NCBI RefSeq assembly: GCF_002902405.1
Contig: NZ_PPQS01000039.1
Span: 24,654-74,205, forward strand
Length of the DNA: 49,552 nucleotides
DNA from: Staphylococcus schweitzeri
Lineage (GTDB): Bacteria > Bacillota > Bacilli > Staphylococcales > Staphylococcaceae
Reading direction: 5' to 3'
The notes under the pieces are model-generated. The model made no database searches, was not told the DNA's origin, and worked only from the letters and a program-made list of their open reading frames with translations. The translations under genes and the position numbers were made by a program. This document shows, one piece after another, positions 7,478 through 17,774 of the stretch (position 1 is the stretch's first letter; the number at the start of each line of letters is the position of its first letter).

Positions 7478-8755
7478 TTAATATATGTTTGTATTTTCTA
7501 GAGTGTATTGTTCAATACGTTGTTTAATATGATTCATAAATTTACCTGTTTGTAATCCATCTAAAATTCGGTGATCAATTGAAATACAAAGATTGACCAT
7601 GCTACGTATTGCAATCATATCATTAATTACAACAGGTTTTTTAACGATTGATTCGACTTGTAGTATTGCTGCTTGAGGATGATTAATGATTCCCATTGAT
7701 GATACAGAACCAAACGTTCCAGTATTATTTACTGTAAATGTACCACCTTGCATATCTTCTGACGTCAATTTTTTATTACGAGCCTTTGTTGCTAAATCAT
7801 TAATTTCTCTTGCAATTCCTTTAATCGATTTTTCATCTGCATGTTTAATTACCGGTACATATAATTTATTTTCATCTGCAACAGCAATAGATATATTAAT
7901 ATCTTTGTGTAAGACGATTTCATTATCTTGCCAACTACTATTTAAAAGTGGATATGCTTTTAATGCATCTGCAACCGCTTTGACAAAGAAAGCAAAGAAC
8001 GTTAAATTATAACCTTCTTTATTTTTAAATCCATTTTTATAGTGGTTTCTCGTATTTACTAGATTAGTTGCATCAACCTCAATCATCATCCATGCATGTG
8101 GAATTTCTGTAACACTGTTTACCATGTTTTGTGCAATCGCTTTACGTACTCCATTAACAGGTATTTTATTTGTTTCACCATTTCCTTGTGATGATTGACT
8201 ACTTGATTTTGAAGTGCCTAGTTGTGCTAAAGTCTCTTTAACTTGGCTATCTGTCTGAGATGTCGTACCACCATTTTCAATAACTGCCATGATGTCTTTT
8301 TTTGTAACACGACCTTCAAATCCACTTCCATCAACTTGTGCTAAATCAATATTGTGTTCTGAAGCTAACTTAAACACAACAGGTGAATAGCGGCCGTTGT
8401 TACGAGGTGCATTTTCTTGTTGTTTTGGCTGTTCCATTGCAGTATTAGCAATGTCAGCTTCGACTACTGTATCTTCAATTACTTTTGATTCTTTCTCATT
8501 AGATGGTTTACCAGTCTTTTCATCTGAAGTTTCAATTTTACAAATTACTGTGTCAATAGCAACAGTTTGACCTGCTTCAACAAGAATTTCTGTAATTGTA
8601 CCAGAGATTGTAGAAGGGACCTCAGCTGTCACTTTATCAGTTATGACTTCACAAAGTGGTTCATATTCATCGATATAATCTCCAACAGAAACTAACCACT
8701 GTTCAATTGTGCCTTCATGAACACTTTCACCTAATTTAGGCATTGTTATTTCCAT
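7478..8755 (-). CDS. bfmBB: branched-chain alpha-keto acid dehydrogenase E2 (dihydrolipoyl acyltransferase)
   Basis: A 425-residue acyltransferase core of the complex that turns branched 2-oxo acids from Val, Leu and Ile into acyl-CoA primers for branched fatty acids. Domains in order: lipoyl domain (1-76) with lipoyl lysine 41 in TDKVTAE, a linker, a peripheral-subunit-binding domain around 123-158 (YSPVVFKLASEHNIDL), a Gln/Ser-rich linker to about 195, then the catalytic domain ending near DHRILDG with the active-site histidine and aspartate. Last gene of the lpdA-E1alpha-E1beta-E2 operon, 11 bases after E1beta. Confidence 0.94.
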   Translation of the reverse strand: MEITMPKLGESVHEGTIEQWLVSVGDYIDEYEPLCEVITDKVTAEVPSTISGTITEILVEAGQTVAIDTVICKIETSDEKTGKPSNEKESKVIEDTVVEADIANTAMEQPKQQENAPRNNGRYSPVVFKLASEHNIDLAQVDGSGFEGRVTKKDIMAVIENGGTTSQTDSQVKETLAQLGTSKSSSQSSQGNGETNKIPVNGVRKAIAQNMVNSVTEIPHAWMMIEVDATNLVNTRNHYKNGFKNKEGYNLTFFAFFVKAVADALKAYPLLNSSWQDNEIVLHKDINISIAVADENKLYVPVIKHADEKSIKGIAREINDLATKARNKKLTSEDMQGGTFTVNNTGTFGSVSSMGIINHPQAAILQVESIVKKPVVINDMIAIRSMVNLCISIDHRILDGLQTGKFMNHIKQRIEQYTLENTNIY

Positions 8756-8766
8756 GACTTTCCCTC

Positions 8767-9750
8767 CTAGAACTCTGCTAATTCTCTCATTTTGTTCAAT
8801 ATTTTTTCTGGATTCATCATTATTTCGTTTTCTAATACAGGAGAAAATGGCATAGATGGTACATCTGGAGCAGCTAAACGCATGATTGGTGCATCTAGTT
8901 CAAACAGACAATGTTCTGCAATAATCGCTGACACCTCTGACATAACACTACCTTCTAAATTATCTTCTGTAACAAGCAATACTTTGCCTGTATTTTTAGC
9001 ACGATCAATAATTGTTTCTTTATCTAATGGATAAACAGTTCGTAAATCTACAACTTCAACATTGATACCGTCTGCTGCTAAAATATCCGCTGCTTGCAAA
9101 CAATAATTGACCATTAATCCATAACAAAAGACAGTTAAATCTTCACCTTCACGTTTAACATCTGCTTTTCCTAAAGGCACTGTATAATATTCTTCTGGTA
9201 CTTCTTCTTTTAAGAAACGATAAGCTTTTTTATGCTCAAAGTACAATACTGGATCATTTGATTCGATTGATGATAATAAAAGACCTTTGGCATCATATGG
9301 TGTTGATGGAATAACTATCGTTAATCCTGGTGATGAAGCAAATATACTTTCAATACTTTGCGAATGGTAAAGACCACCATGAACACCGCCACCAAATGGT
9401 GCACGAATTGTTAAGGGACATTGCCAATCATTATTTGAACGATAACGCATTTTTGCTGCTTCACTAATAATTTGATTAGTCGCCGGTAAAATAAAATCAG
9501 CAAACTGAATTTCTGCAATTGGTCTTTTTCCTACCATAGATGCGCCAATAGCAGTACCTACAATGTTGGACTCAGCTAACGGGGTGTCAATAACTCTATC
9601 CTCACCATATTTTTGTTGTAGTCCCTGTGTTGCCCCAAATACACCGCCCTTTTTACCAACATCTTCACCAAGAATAAATACATCTTTATCTTGTTGTAAT
9701 GCTAAATCTTGTGCTTGGCGAATCGCCTCTAAATAAGATAATTTAGCCAT
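8767..9750 (-). CDS. bfmBAB: branched-chain alpha-keto acid dehydrogenase E1 component, beta subunit
   Basis: A 327-residue beta subunit of the thiamine diphosphate-dependent E1 heterotetramer. It shows the transketolase pyrimidine-binding fold in the N-terminal half (FILGEDVGKKGGVFGAT near 25-41, with the glutamate that activates the cofactor; ADFILPATNQI near 83-93) and the transketolase C-terminal domain after about residue 200 (VEVVDLRTVYPLD). It overlaps the alpha-subunit gene by eight bases, which fits equal synthesis of the two chains. Confidence 0.94.
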   Translation of the reverse strand: MAKLSYLEAIRQAQDLALQQDKDVFILGEDVGKKGGVFGATQGLQQKYGEDRVIDTPLAESNIVGTAIGASMVGKRPIAEIQFADFILPATNQIISEAAKMRYRSNNDWQCPLTIRAPFGGGVHGGLYHSQSIESIFASSPGLTIVIPSTPYDAKGLLLSSIESNDPVLYFEHKKAYRFLKEEVPEEYYTVPLGKADVKREGEDLTVFCYGLMVNYCLQAADILAADGINVEVVDLRTVYPLDKETIIDRAKNTGKVLLVTEDNLEGSVMSEVSAIIAEHCLFELDAPIMRLAAPDVPSMPFSPVLENEIMMNPEKILNKMRELAEF

Positions 9751-10741
9751 GAGTTAGACTCCCTTCTTCGTAAACAAATGCATATGCCTCTTCTACACTA
9801 GGGTATGGAGCTTCTTCAGCTGCCTTAGTCGCTTTATTTATGATATCTTTATGTTCCGCTTCAATTTCAGACAACCATGCCTCATCGATAATACCTGCAG
9901 TTAATAACTCATTTTTGAACTTTTCATTGCAGTCTGCTTTTTTAAGCGCTTCACGCTCTTCTTTCGTACGATATTGGTCGTCATCATCCGATGAATGAGC
10001 TGTCATACGAGAAGTTACTGCTTCAATTAAGGTTGATCCTTGACCAGAAATAGCTCGATCTCTTGCTTCTTTCATTGCTTTATACATTGCTAAAGGATCA
10101 TTACCATCCACTTGTTCACCATGTATACCGTAACCAAGTGCTCTATCCGATAATTTTTCAGCTGCGTATTGCAATGAATCAGGTACTGAAATCGCATATT
10201 TATTATTTATAATGACACATACAAAAGGAAGTTTGTGTACACCCGCGAAGTTTAAACCTTCATGGAAGTCACCTTGGTTTGAGCTACCTTCACCAACAGT
10301 TGCTGTTGCAATTTTTTTCTTACCATCCATTCTTAAAGCTAAAGCAGCTCCGACTGCATGCGGAATTTGTGTAGCTACTGGAGAACTCTGCGATAAAATA
10401 TTTTTTTCTCTACTACTGAAATGTGATGGCATTTGTTTTCCACCCGAATTAACATCATCTTTCTTACCAAAAGCAGATAAAAATATATCATAAGCTGAGA
10501 TACCCATGTAAGTAACAAAAGCTAAGTCTCTATAATATGGCGCTGTGATGTCTCCTTTTTCTAGAGCATAGGCCATTCCTATTTGAGTTGCTTCTTGTCC
10601 TTGACCACTTACAACGAATGGAATTTTACCGGCACGGTTTAATAACCATAACCTTTCATCTATTTTTCTACCTAAATCCATCCATTTATATATTACTTTT
10701 AGGTCTTCTTCGCTAAGGCCTAATGATTTATAATCAATCAT
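9743..10741 (-). CDS. bfmBAA: branched-chain alpha-keto acid dehydrogenase E1 component, alpha subunit
   Basis: A 332-residue alpha subunit that binds thiamine diphosphate. The cofactor motif starts GEGSSNQGDFHEGLNFA near residue 150 and ends in NNKYAIS near 180. The phosphorylation-loop region TSRMTAHSSDDDDQYR lies near 243-258. It decarboxylates branched 2-oxo acids and hands the acyl group to the E2 lipoyl arm. The start ATG lies 15 bases after the lpdA stop with an AGGAGG-like site. Confidence 0.94.
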   Translation of the reverse strand: MIDYKSLGLSEEDLKVIYKWMDLGRKIDERLWLLNRAGKIPFVVSGQGQEATQIGMAYALEKGDITAPYYRDLAFVTYMGISAYDIFLSAFGKKDDVNSGGKQMPSHFSSREKNILSQSSPVATQIPHAVGAALALRMDGKKKIATATVGEGSSNQGDFHEGLNFAGVHKLPFVCVIINNKYAISVPDSLQYAAEKLSDRALGYGIHGEQVDGNDPLAMYKAMKEARDRAISGQGSTLIEAVTSRMTAHSSDDDDQYRTKEEREALKKADCNEKFKNELLTAGIIDEAWLSEIEAEHKDIINKATKAAEEAPYPSVEEAYAFVYEEGSLTHG

Positions 10742-10756
10742 ATTAAATCCTCCTAT

Positions 10757-12178
10757 TTATACGTGAATAGCTCTATTTTCTGCTTTTAATCCTAATTCCA
10801 TTAATACTTCTGAAATGGAAGGATGCGCATGTGTTGTTAGTCCCAATTCTAATGCTGAGCCATTCATGAACTGTAACAGTGATGCTTCATTTATTAATTC
10901 TGTTACATGTGGACCAATCATATTAATACCTACAATTTCATCCGTTGACTGATCAATAACCATTTCACTATATCCTTCATTTGGACCATGGTTATCAATT
11001 ACAGCTTTACCAATTGCCTTAAATGGTACTTTATAACTTTTAACTTTCATTCCTTCTGCTTTTGCTTGCTCTATATTTAAACCTATAGAGGCAATTTCAG
11101 GTTGTGTATATACGCATTTGGGCATTAAATTATAATCAACTGGTATTGGATTACTTTCAAACATATGATCAACTGCCACAACACCTTCTTTTGATCCGAC
11201 ATGAGCTAATTGTAATTTCCCAATACAATCACCAGCCGCATATATGTGTTTATCTTCAGTTTGTTGGTATTCATTTGTTAAAATGTGTCCCGATGAAGTC
11301 AATTTAATTTTAGTATTATTTAAACCAATATCGGAAGTATTTGGTTTTCTTCCAATTGAAAGTAATACTTTTTCTACTTTAATATCTTCTTTATTAATTT
11401 TAAAAGTGACACCTTCATCATTAATATTTAAATCTTTTTCCGAAAGTTGAACACCTTCATAGAAATTAACACCTCTCGCTGATAATGACTTTTTAAGCAA
11501 CTGAGATGCTTGTTTACTTTCAGTAGGTAATATTCTTTCACCAGCTTCAATAACTGTTACATCAACACCTAAATCCGTCATTAATGATGCGAATTCCATC
11601 CCAATAACGCCACCACCTATAATCCCCAAGCTAGATGGTAACGTCACTAATGATAATATATCATCACTAGATAAAATTTTATCATGATCAAAAGTTAAAA
11701 ATGGTAACTCAGCAGGTGTCGAACCGGTTGCTATTAATACAAATTGATTTGGCAATAATTCTGATTCACCATCTTCATATTCGACAGAAATTGTACCACT
11801 TTGTGGTGAAAAAATTGAAGTACCTAGAATTCGGCCTGTACCATTATAAATGTCAATATGATTATGTTGCATTAAATGTTTAACACCTTGATACATTTGA
11901 TTAACTATATCTTCTTTACGTGCCAACATATTTTCAAAATTAACAGTTGCTTCTTGAACTTCAACCCCAAACTTAGATGCTTGCTTTACAGTTTGATATA
12001 TTTCTGCAGATTTAAGCAGTGACTTAGTTGGAATACATCCTTTGTGAAGGCAAGTGCCACCTAATAATTGACGTTCTACTATGGCAACCCTTTTACCTAA
12101 TTGAGATGCACGTATTGCTGCTACATATCCAGCTGTGCCTCCACCGAGAACGACTAAATCATATTGTTTCTCTGACAT
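10757..12178 (-). CDS. lpdA: dihydrolipoamide dehydrogenase (E3) of the branched-chain complex
   Basis: A 473-residue FAD flavoprotein that reoxidises the E2 lipoyl group with NAD+. The FAD-binding GGGTAGYVAAIRA segment starts near residue 12. The redox pair is in GGTCLHKGCIPTKS (about 41-54). The NAD-binding GGGVIGMEFASL is near 187-198, the second FAD motif IYAAGDC near 311-317 and the C-terminal catalytic HAHPSISE near 450. First gene of the four-gene operon, which makes this the dedicated E3 rather than the pyruvate dehydrogenase one. The 155-base upstream gap repeats AATAAGTATTC twice, and I see no convincing promoter in it. Confidence 0.94.
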   Translation of the reverse strand: MSEKQYDLVVLGGGTAGYVAAIRASQLGKRVAIVERQLLGGTCLHKGCIPTKSLLKSAEIYQTVKQASKFGVEVQEATVNFENMLARKEDIVNQMYQGVKHLMQHNHIDIYNGTGRILGTSIFSPQSGTISVEYEDGESELLPNQFVLIATGSTPAELPFLTFDHDKILSSDDILSLVTLPSSLGIIGGGVIGMEFASLMTDLGVDVTVIEAGERILPTESKQASQLLKKSLSARGVNFYEGVQLSEKDLNINDEGVTFKINKEDIKVEKVLLSIGRKPNTSDIGLNNTKIKLTSSGHILTNEYQQTEDKHIYAAGDCIGKLQLAHVGSKEGVVAVDHMFESNPIPVDYNLMPKCVYTQPEIASIGLNIEQAKAEGMKVKSYKVPFKAIGKAVIDNHGPNEGYSEMVIDQSTDEIVGINMIGPHVTELINEASLLQFMNGSALELGLTTHAHPSISEVLMELGLKAENRAIHV

Positions 12179-12333
12179 GCTCTTACTCCTAACTAATGAT
12201 ATACATTCGTCTTAAAATGTATTATTACTTATTTGTTAAATTGAATACTTATTAATTTTACATCAATGTTTACATAGAATGAATAATTTTAATACATTTT
12301 CACAGAATACTTATTCATCAATATATAAATTTG

Positions 12334-14010
12334 TTAATGTCTTTGATTATGTTGAATCATTTCTCGCGCATTTTCTCTCGTTAAATCTGTTACACTTGCA
12401 CCGGATATCATTCGTGCAACTTCATCGACTTTATCATCACCAATTAATTCTTTAACTTGTGTAGTTGTACGGTCATCTTTTGATGTTTTTGTTATCAATA
12501 AATGATGATCACTCATGGAAGCAACTTGCGGTAAATGTGAAATGCAGATGACTTGTATAAATTCTGCTATATCACGCATTTTTTCAGCCATTTTTTGGGC
12601 AGCTTGTCCTGAAACGCCTGAGTCAACCTCATCGAATAAAATTGCAGTTTGACCTCTTGATTTAACAAATATACTTTTTAAAGCTAACATAATTCTCGAA
12701 AGTTCTCCGCCTGAAGCAATTTTATTTAAGCTTTTTAAAGGTTCTCCCTTATTAGGACTGATTAGAAATTCTACAAATTCAATACCATCCATATTAGGTT
12801 CTTCTAATGTTTTGAACGAAATTTCTAAATTTGCATCCTTCATTTGCAAATTCTGTATTTCAGATACTACGTGATCTCTTAGTTCTCTTGCCACAATGCG
12901 ACGTTGTTTTGATAATGATTGTCCTACAACAATTACTCGTTGATATAACTCTTTTATTTCTTCTCGAAGTTGCGAGGTACTTTGTTCATAATTTTCAATT
13001 TTATTAATTTCGTTATTAAGCTTAACCTGATATGCAATCAACTCAGATATATCTTTACCATATTTACGTTTTAAATTATTAAGTAAATTCATACGTGATT
13101 CATATTCATTTAGTATTTGTTCATCAAATTCTGTATTAGCCATTTCATCATATAACTCATGCTTTGCATCTTCTAAAATGTAATAGAATTGATCAATATC
13201 TTCTTTTAATTTGTCATATTTATTTGGCACAATATCATTTATTGTTAATAAGTGATTACTTAATTCATATAAACGATCAGTAATCGCATTTTCATCAGTT
13301 AATGTTAAATGAGCATTGTTTAGTGCTAAGCTCAGTTTTTCAGAATTTTGGATACGTTTAATATCTACTTCAAGTTGTTCAATCTCGCCATCTTTTAAAT
13401 GAGCATCAGATAATTCTTCCAATTGAAACTTCATCAAATCTAAACGCTGAAGCAAGGCTTGATCTGCAGATTCCAGCTCTTCTAATTCTTGCTTTTTATC
13501 TTTATAATTTTGAAAGGTTTGATGATATTCTTCTAACAAATCTTGATAACGCGATTCTGCATAATTATCTAATAATGTTAAATGATATTTTTGTTTTAAC
13601 AGAGATTGCGTTTCATGTTGTCCATGAATATCTAATAGTTCTTGCATAACTCTTCGTAAATCTTGTAATGTCACTGTTTGATTATTAATTTTACATAAAC
13701 TTTTACCAGAACTAAAAATTTCTCTTTTCACTAACAAGAAATCTTCGTCTACATCTATATCCAAACTTTTCAAAATATGTATTGCATCTTTACTTTCATC
13801 AATATCAAATATTCCTTCTATAACAGCCTTTTTTTCACCATGTCGAACGAAATCTGATGATGCTCTCATGCCTATTAATTGACCAATTGCATCAATAATA
13901 ATTGATTTACCAGATCCTGTCTCACCACTTAAAACAGTTAAACCATCAGAAAATTGAATTTCTAGCTCTTCAATAATAGCAAATTGCTTGATTGATAAGG
14001 TTTGTAACAT
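12334..14010 (-). CDS. recN: DNA repair protein RecN
   Basis: A 558-residue SMC-like ATPase acting at DNA double-strand breaks. The Walker A GETGSGKS is at about 30-37. Long coiled coils fill about 150-370. The signature ASGGELSR is near 430 and Walker B ILFDEVDSG near 458. The start ATG at 14010 follows AAGGATG. It lies 15 bases after argR, the usual Firmicutes order argR-recN. No clear terminator follows it. Confidence 0.95.
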   Translation of the reverse strand: MLQTLSIKQFAIIEELEIQFSDGLTVLSGETGSGKSIIIDAIGQLIGMRASSDFVRHGEKKAVIEGIFDIDESKDAIHILKSLDIDVDEDFLLVKREIFSSGKSLCKINNQTVTLQDLRRVMQELLDIHGQHETQSLLKQKYHLTLLDNYAESRYQDLLEEYHQTFQNYKDKKQELEELESADQALLQRLDLMKFQLEELSDAHLKDGEIEQLEVDIKRIQNSEKLSLALNNAHLTLTDENAITDRLYELSNHLLTINDIVPNKYDKLKEDIDQFYYILEDAKHELYDEMANTEFDEQILNEYESRMNLLNNLKRKYGKDISELIAYQVKLNNEINKIENYEQSTSQLREEIKELYQRVIVVGQSLSKQRRIVARELRDHVVSEIQNLQMKDANLEISFKTLEEPNMDGIEFVEFLISPNKGEPLKSLNKIASGGELSRIMLALKSIFVKSRGQTAILFDEVDSGVSGQAAQKMAEKMRDIAEFIQVICISHLPQVASMSDHHLLITKTSKDDRTTTQVKELIGDDKVDEVARMISGASVTDLTRENAREMIQHNQRH

Positions 14011-14025
14011 AAAAACATCGCATCC

Positions 14026-14478
14026 TTATAACAAATTAAAAATTCTAGACTTGATTTCATCACTCGCCTCTTTACTACGGCAAATAATTAAACAAGTGTC
14101 GTCACCACATATTGTACCTAAAACTTCTTCCCAATTAATTTGGTCTAATATAGCACCAATTGATTGGGCATTGCCTGGCAATGTTTTTAATACTAGTAAA
14201 TTATCTGTACCATCTATATTCACAAATGAATCCATTAAATAACGCCCCAATTTTTCTAATGGGTGAAACTTTCTATCATTTGGCAAACTATAAACATATT
14301 GTCCTGAAGGTATAGGTACTTTAATAAGTTGTAATTCTTTAATATCTCGAGATACAGTTGCTTGAGTAACATTTAAATCATAATCGTTTAATCGTTTAAC
14401 TAATTCATCTTGTGTCTCTATCTGTTCATTTGAAATTATTTCTCTAATTTTAATATGCCTAACCGATTTTTTGGGCAT
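14026..14478 (-). CDS. argR: arginine repressor ArgR/AhrC
   Basis: A 150-residue transcription factor. The winged-helix DNA-binding domain (1-70) includes the SR segment in [14 protein letters not shown]. The hexamerisation and arginine-binding domain (80-150) includes [15 protein letters not shown], with the aspartate pair that contacts arginine. I chose the ATG at 14478, six bases after GAGGTG. The GTG three codons upstream lies inside that ribosome-binding site. It represses arginine synthesis and activates catabolism when arginine is present. A likely ARG box lies just upstream. Confidence 0.94.
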   Translation of the reverse strand: MPKKSVRHIKIREIISNEQIETQDELVKRLNDYDLNVTQATVSRDIKELQLIKVPIPSGQYVYSLPNDRKFHPLEKLGRYLMDSFVNIDGTDNLLVLKTLPGNAQSIGAILDQINWEEVLGTICGDDTCLIICRSKEASDEIKSRIFNLL

Positions 14479-14494
14479 AGTAAACACCTCTGAT

Positions 14495-14512
14495 TACGAA
14501 TATTTATACATT
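14495..14512. promoter_or_regulatory. candidate ARG box upstream of argR
   Basis: TACGAATATTTATACATT matches 16 of 18 positions of the ArgR half-operator consensus as I remember it (TNTGAATWWWWATTCANW). It lies 17-34 bases before the argR start, so autoregulation is likely. Confidence 0.45.
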
Positions 14513-14804
14513 TATTCTAACACATGCACACATATACTACTACTAAACACCTTTGCGTAAAAAGGGTAAACCTGGTTTATATTTCGCTTACTTAGCAATG
14601 TTCAGTTTTTAAATAACGCATAAATATTGCTCGAAATATGTATAAAAATGAATATATGTGTAATTTACTTGCTAATTATTATCTTTAACGTCCATATATA
14701 GAAATAATTTTTAAAGTAAGCATTATTAATGTGTTTGTTATTTCGAAAATGCAAAATTACTTTATAATTAACTATTAATATAAAATATACGTGACAATCT
14801 TTAT

Positions 14805-14884
14805 TCAAAAAATCGACTAGCAACAATGTTAGTAGTAAATATACAGAACGTCATTTACAAATTTAACTATTGTTACTAATCGAT
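14805..14884 (-). terminator. long-stem terminator after ispA
   Basis: Arms 14869-14884 and 14812-14827 form a 16-bp stem with two G-U pairs on the minus strand, followed by a run of six T. The 41-base loop can form its own hairpin (GTAAAT/ATTTAC). It begins about ten bases past the ispA stop and closes the accB-to-ispA gene run. Confidence 0.8.
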
Positions 14885-14894
14885 AACTTTGCTT

Positions 14895-15773
14895 CTAGTG
14901 GTCTCTATTATAAAATAACTCAACGATATCTAATAATGGCTTCGTATTATATTTATCATCGATTTGCTTAAGATTACTAATCGCAGCATCTTTATGATAT
15001 GACAATTTGTCTTCTGCACCTTTTTTTCCTAATAAACTTACATATGTACTTTTATTATTTTCCAGGTCACTTCCAACTTTTTTACCTAATTTCGTTTCAT
15101 CACCATAGCAATCAAGTAAATCATCTTTAATTTGAAACATCAAACCTAAATGTTCGCTAAAACTCTTTAAAAGTGTTTTTGTATTATTATTTACATTGGC
15201 AATATCGGCAGCACTCATTACTGCAAAGGTTAAAAGTGCACCTGTTTTAGTTCTATGAATCATTTCTAATGTTTCTAGATTAATTGATTCTCCTTCACTT
15301 TGCATATCAAGCATTTGGCCGCCAACCATACCTAGATGGCCACTTGCAAAAGAAAGACGTTGTAATACTTGAATTTTAACTTGGTCAGCTAGCATGTCAT
15401 CATTAGAAATTAGCTCAAATGCCTTAGTTAACAATGCATCACCAGCCAAAATTGCAGACCACTCACCATACACTTTATGATTAGTTAACTTACCTCGTCG
15501 ATAATCATCATTATCCATTGCTGGTAAATCATCATGTATCAATGAATACGTATGAATCATTTCTAATGCTATTGCACTTTTCATACCTAACTTGTAATTC
15601 TCACCTAATGAATCAAGTGTCAGCAATAATAGTACTGGACGAATTCGTTTACCCCCAGCATTCAATGAATACAACATACTCTCTTCTAATTTAGTATTCA
15701 TAGTGGAATGGTTAATCGCAACAGACAATTCATGATTGACTTGTTTAATTAGATTATTCATTGTTTGATTCAT
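14895..15773 (-). CDS. ispA: farnesyl diphosphate synthase (geranyltranstransferase)
   Basis: A 292-residue trans-isoprenyl diphosphate synthase. The first aspartate-rich motif is DDLPAMDND near residue 85, the second DDLLD near 226, with GGKRIRP near 45. It condenses isopentenyl diphosphate with DMAPP and GPP to give FPP for undecaprenyl phosphate, menaquinone and staphyloxanthin. The start is uncertain: ATG at 15773 or 15761, both inside xseB. Either gives an overlap of 8-20 bases with xseB, so translation is coupled. The N-terminus and several surface positions differ from the S. aureus protein I remember. Confidence 0.93.
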   Translation of the reverse strand: MNQTMNNLIKQVNHELSVAINHSTMNTKLEESMLYSLNAGGKRIRPVLLLLTLDSLGENYKLGMKSAIALEMIHTYSLIHDDLPAMDNDDYRRGKLTNHKVYGEWSAILAGDALLTKAFELISNDDMLADQVKIQVLQRLSFASGHLGMVGGQMLDMQSEGESINLETLEMIHRTKTGALLTFAVMSAADIANVNNNTKTLLKSFSEHLGLMFQIKDDLLDCYGDETKLGKKVGSDLENNKSTYVSLLGKKGAEDKLSYHKDAAISNLKQIDDKYNTKPLLDIVELFYNRDH

Positions 15774-15984
15774 CATCCTGAACATCCTCAGCTTCATCTT
15801 TTATTAAATCATTTACCTTTTTTTCGGCATTTTTTAATGTTGTGTCACAAGCTGCTGATAATTTCATACCTCGCTGATATAAATCTAATGATTCCTCTAA
15901 AGATACTGTTTCATTATCTAATTTTTGAACAATTTGCTCTAATTCCTGCATCATTTCTTCAAAACTTTGCGTTTCTTTAGTCAT
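15754..15984 (-). CDS. xseB: exodeoxyribonuclease VII small subunit
   Basis: A 76-residue helical protein with the family core [34 protein letters not shown]. It joins XseA in several copies to form exonuclease VII, which degrades single-stranded DNA to short oligonucleotides. It overlaps xseA by eight bases and ispA at its 3' end. The acidic tail ([11 protein letters not shown]) is typical of the family. Confidence 0.93.
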   Translation of the reverse strand: MTKETQSFEEMMQELEQIVQKLDNETVSLEESLDLYQRGMKLSAACDTTLKNAEKKVNDLIKDEAEDVQDDESNNE

Positions 15985-17314
15985 TATTCCACCTTACTTT
16001 CGTAACTTTTGCGTCTATCGTTCCATCTTTCATCGTTAATGTTAATTGATCTTTTTCATTTAAATCTTTAGTACTTGTAATTATTTGATTTTCTTTATTA
16101 ACGATTGCATATCCACGTAACATCGTATTAGTTGGACTTAAATTATTTAAATTTTCCACTTTCAATTTCAAATCATTTTTATAGCTTAATATTTTACTAT
16201 TTAAAGCTTTTACAAGTTGTTGTGTCATTTGAACATTATTTTGTTGCTCTCGATTAACATTTAGTAATAATTCACGTAAATTAAATCGTTGCTGTAATAA
16301 TTTTAATTGATGTCTTTGTTGTTCAAAGGTTAATACAACTTGTTGTTTTAATCTCTTTTCTAAATCATCTCGACGTTGAATTTGCTGATCATACAATAAA
16401 CTAGGTTGTTTAAATTTATAGTATGATGATAAATGTTCGATATGTTTACGATGTTGCTCTAAATACTTTCTGATGAAACGAGTTAACGTAAATTGACATT
16501 GTTGAATTTGTTGTAATAGTTCGTACTGATCTGGTGTAGCAATAACAGCTGCTTGTGTTGGAGTTGCCGCTCTGATGTCTGCTACAAAATCACTTAATGT
16601 AGAATCCGTTTCGTGTCCTACAGCTGAAATGATAGGAGTTTGACAATTAAAAATTGCGCGTATAACTTCTTCTTCATTAAAATTCCACAAATCTTCAATT
16701 GAGCCACCACCACGACCAACAATAATCGTATCTACACCTAAACTATCAGCATATTCAATTTTTTCAATAATATCTTCTTTTGCTTTTTCGCCTTGAACTA
16801 AAGTACTTATTTGTATTTGCTCAACGAGTGGAAATCGACTATTTATTGTTGAATGAATATCGCGAATAGCTGCACCAGTACTTGCTGTTAAAACTGCAAT
16901 TTTTTTCGGAAACTTAGGAATTGATTTTTTATTTGAGTTATCAAAATAGCCTTCTTTGGCTAATTTCTTTTTTAATGCTTCTAATTTTTGATATAAGTTA
17001 CCAATACCATCTAATTGCATTTTATTTACATAAATTTGATAGTTGCCACGACGTTCAAAAACAGAAACACGTGCTTCTAATAAAACCTCATCACCTTCTT
17101 TTGGTTCGAAATTTAATTTAGAAGCACTACCTTTGAACATCATGGCACTTATAACACTTTCTTTATCTTTTACATTAAAGTATAAATGACCACTTGAATG
17201 CTTTTTAAAATTTGAAAGCTCACCTTTAATCAATACAGATTGGAGATGTGGGTCTTGATCAAATTTATATTTAATATATTTCGTCAATGCTGAAACACTT
17301 AAATAATCTGACAT
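15977..17314 (-). CDS. xseA: exodeoxyribonuclease VII large subunit
   Basis: A 445-residue catalytic subunit. An N-terminal OB fold (about 1-100) is followed by the nuclease domain with [16 protein letters not shown] near 200-215 and [24 protein letters not shown] near 235-258, then long coiled coils (265-390) that hold XseB, and a C-terminal segment. It acts with XseB in DNA repair and turnover of single-stranded DNA. It lies 16 bases after nusB. Confidence 0.95.
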   Translation of the reverse strand: MSDYLSVSALTKYIKYKFDQDPHLQSVLIKGELSNFKKHSSGHLYFNVKDKESVISAMMFKGSASKLNFEPKEGDEVLLEARVSVFERRGNYQIYVNKMQLDGIGNLYQKLEALKKKLAKEGYFDNSNKKSIPKFPKKIAVLTASTGAAIRDIHSTINSRFPLVEQIQISTLVQGEKAKEDIIEKIEYADSLGVDTIIVGRGGGSIEDLWNFNEEEVIRAIFNCQTPIISAVGHETDSTLSDFVADIRAATPTQAAVIATPDQYELLQQIQQCQFTLTRFIRKYLEQHRKHIEHLSSYYKFKQPSLLYDQQIQRRDDLEKRLKQQVVLTFEQQRHQLKLLQQRFNLRELLLNVNREQQNNVQMTQQLVKALNSKILSYKNDLKLKVENLNNLSPTNTMLRGYAIVNKENQIITSTKDLNEKDQLTLTMKDGTIDAKVTKVRWNND

Positions 17315-17330
17315 ATAACATCACTCAATT

Positions 17331-17720
17331 TTAATTTTTTATATTACTTAATACACCATTTACAAATTTATAATGCTCATCATCACTAAATTGCTTTGTT
17401 AATTCAACTGCTTCGTTCATTACAACTTTTGACGGTGTATCACTGTGTAATATTTCATACGTCGCCATTCTTAAAATAATTCTGTCTGTTTTTAGCAAAC
17501 GTGAAATTGTCCAATCTTTTAAATATGGACTAATCGTTTCATCTAATACAGGCTCATGATCTTTCACACCTGAAACTAGCCAATGAATAAATTCAAAGTC
17601 TAAATCTGGATTATCATCTTTAATAAAGCTAATTGCTTCATTTATCGTTAAATCACTGTCTTTCATTTCCAACTGAAATAAAGTTTGAAAAGCTTGTACT
17701 CGGGATTCTTTACGACTCAT
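17331..17720 (-). CDS. nusB: transcription antitermination factor NusB
   Basis: A 129-residue all-helical RNA-binding protein that, with NusE (S10), assembles the antitermination complex on rRNA operons. The start [18 protein letters not shown] at 17720 follows AAGGAG by six bases. A longer frame to 17735 lacks a ribosome-binding site. The C-terminal [24 protein letters not shown] is the family signature. It follows the yqhY gene by about 54 bases. Confidence 0.94.
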   Translation of the reverse strand: MSRKESRVQAFQTLFQLEMKDSDLTINEAISFIKDDNPDLDFEFIHWLVSGVKDHEPVLDETISPYLKDWTISRLLKTDRIILRMATYEILHSDTPSKVVMNEAVELTKQFSDDEHYKFVNGVLSNIKN

Positions 17721-17774
17721 TATTAACTCCTTCAAACGTTTGTATTTGTCTTTATCTATATTAGTTATATTACA

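Larger units (their letters stand above)
14479..14894. other. AT-rich gap between argR and ispA
   Basis: About 416 bases without a gene that I can support. It holds the ARG box, a short inverted repeat TAAACC/GGTTTA at 14567-14579, and the long ispA terminator at 14805-14884. The rest is AT-rich with no clear reading frame. Confidence 0.5.

Noticed and set aside
12240..12310. CodY-type box upstream of lpdA (ATTTTCACAGAATA)
   Set aside because: Spacing and several bases differ from the AATTTTCWGAAAATT consensus.
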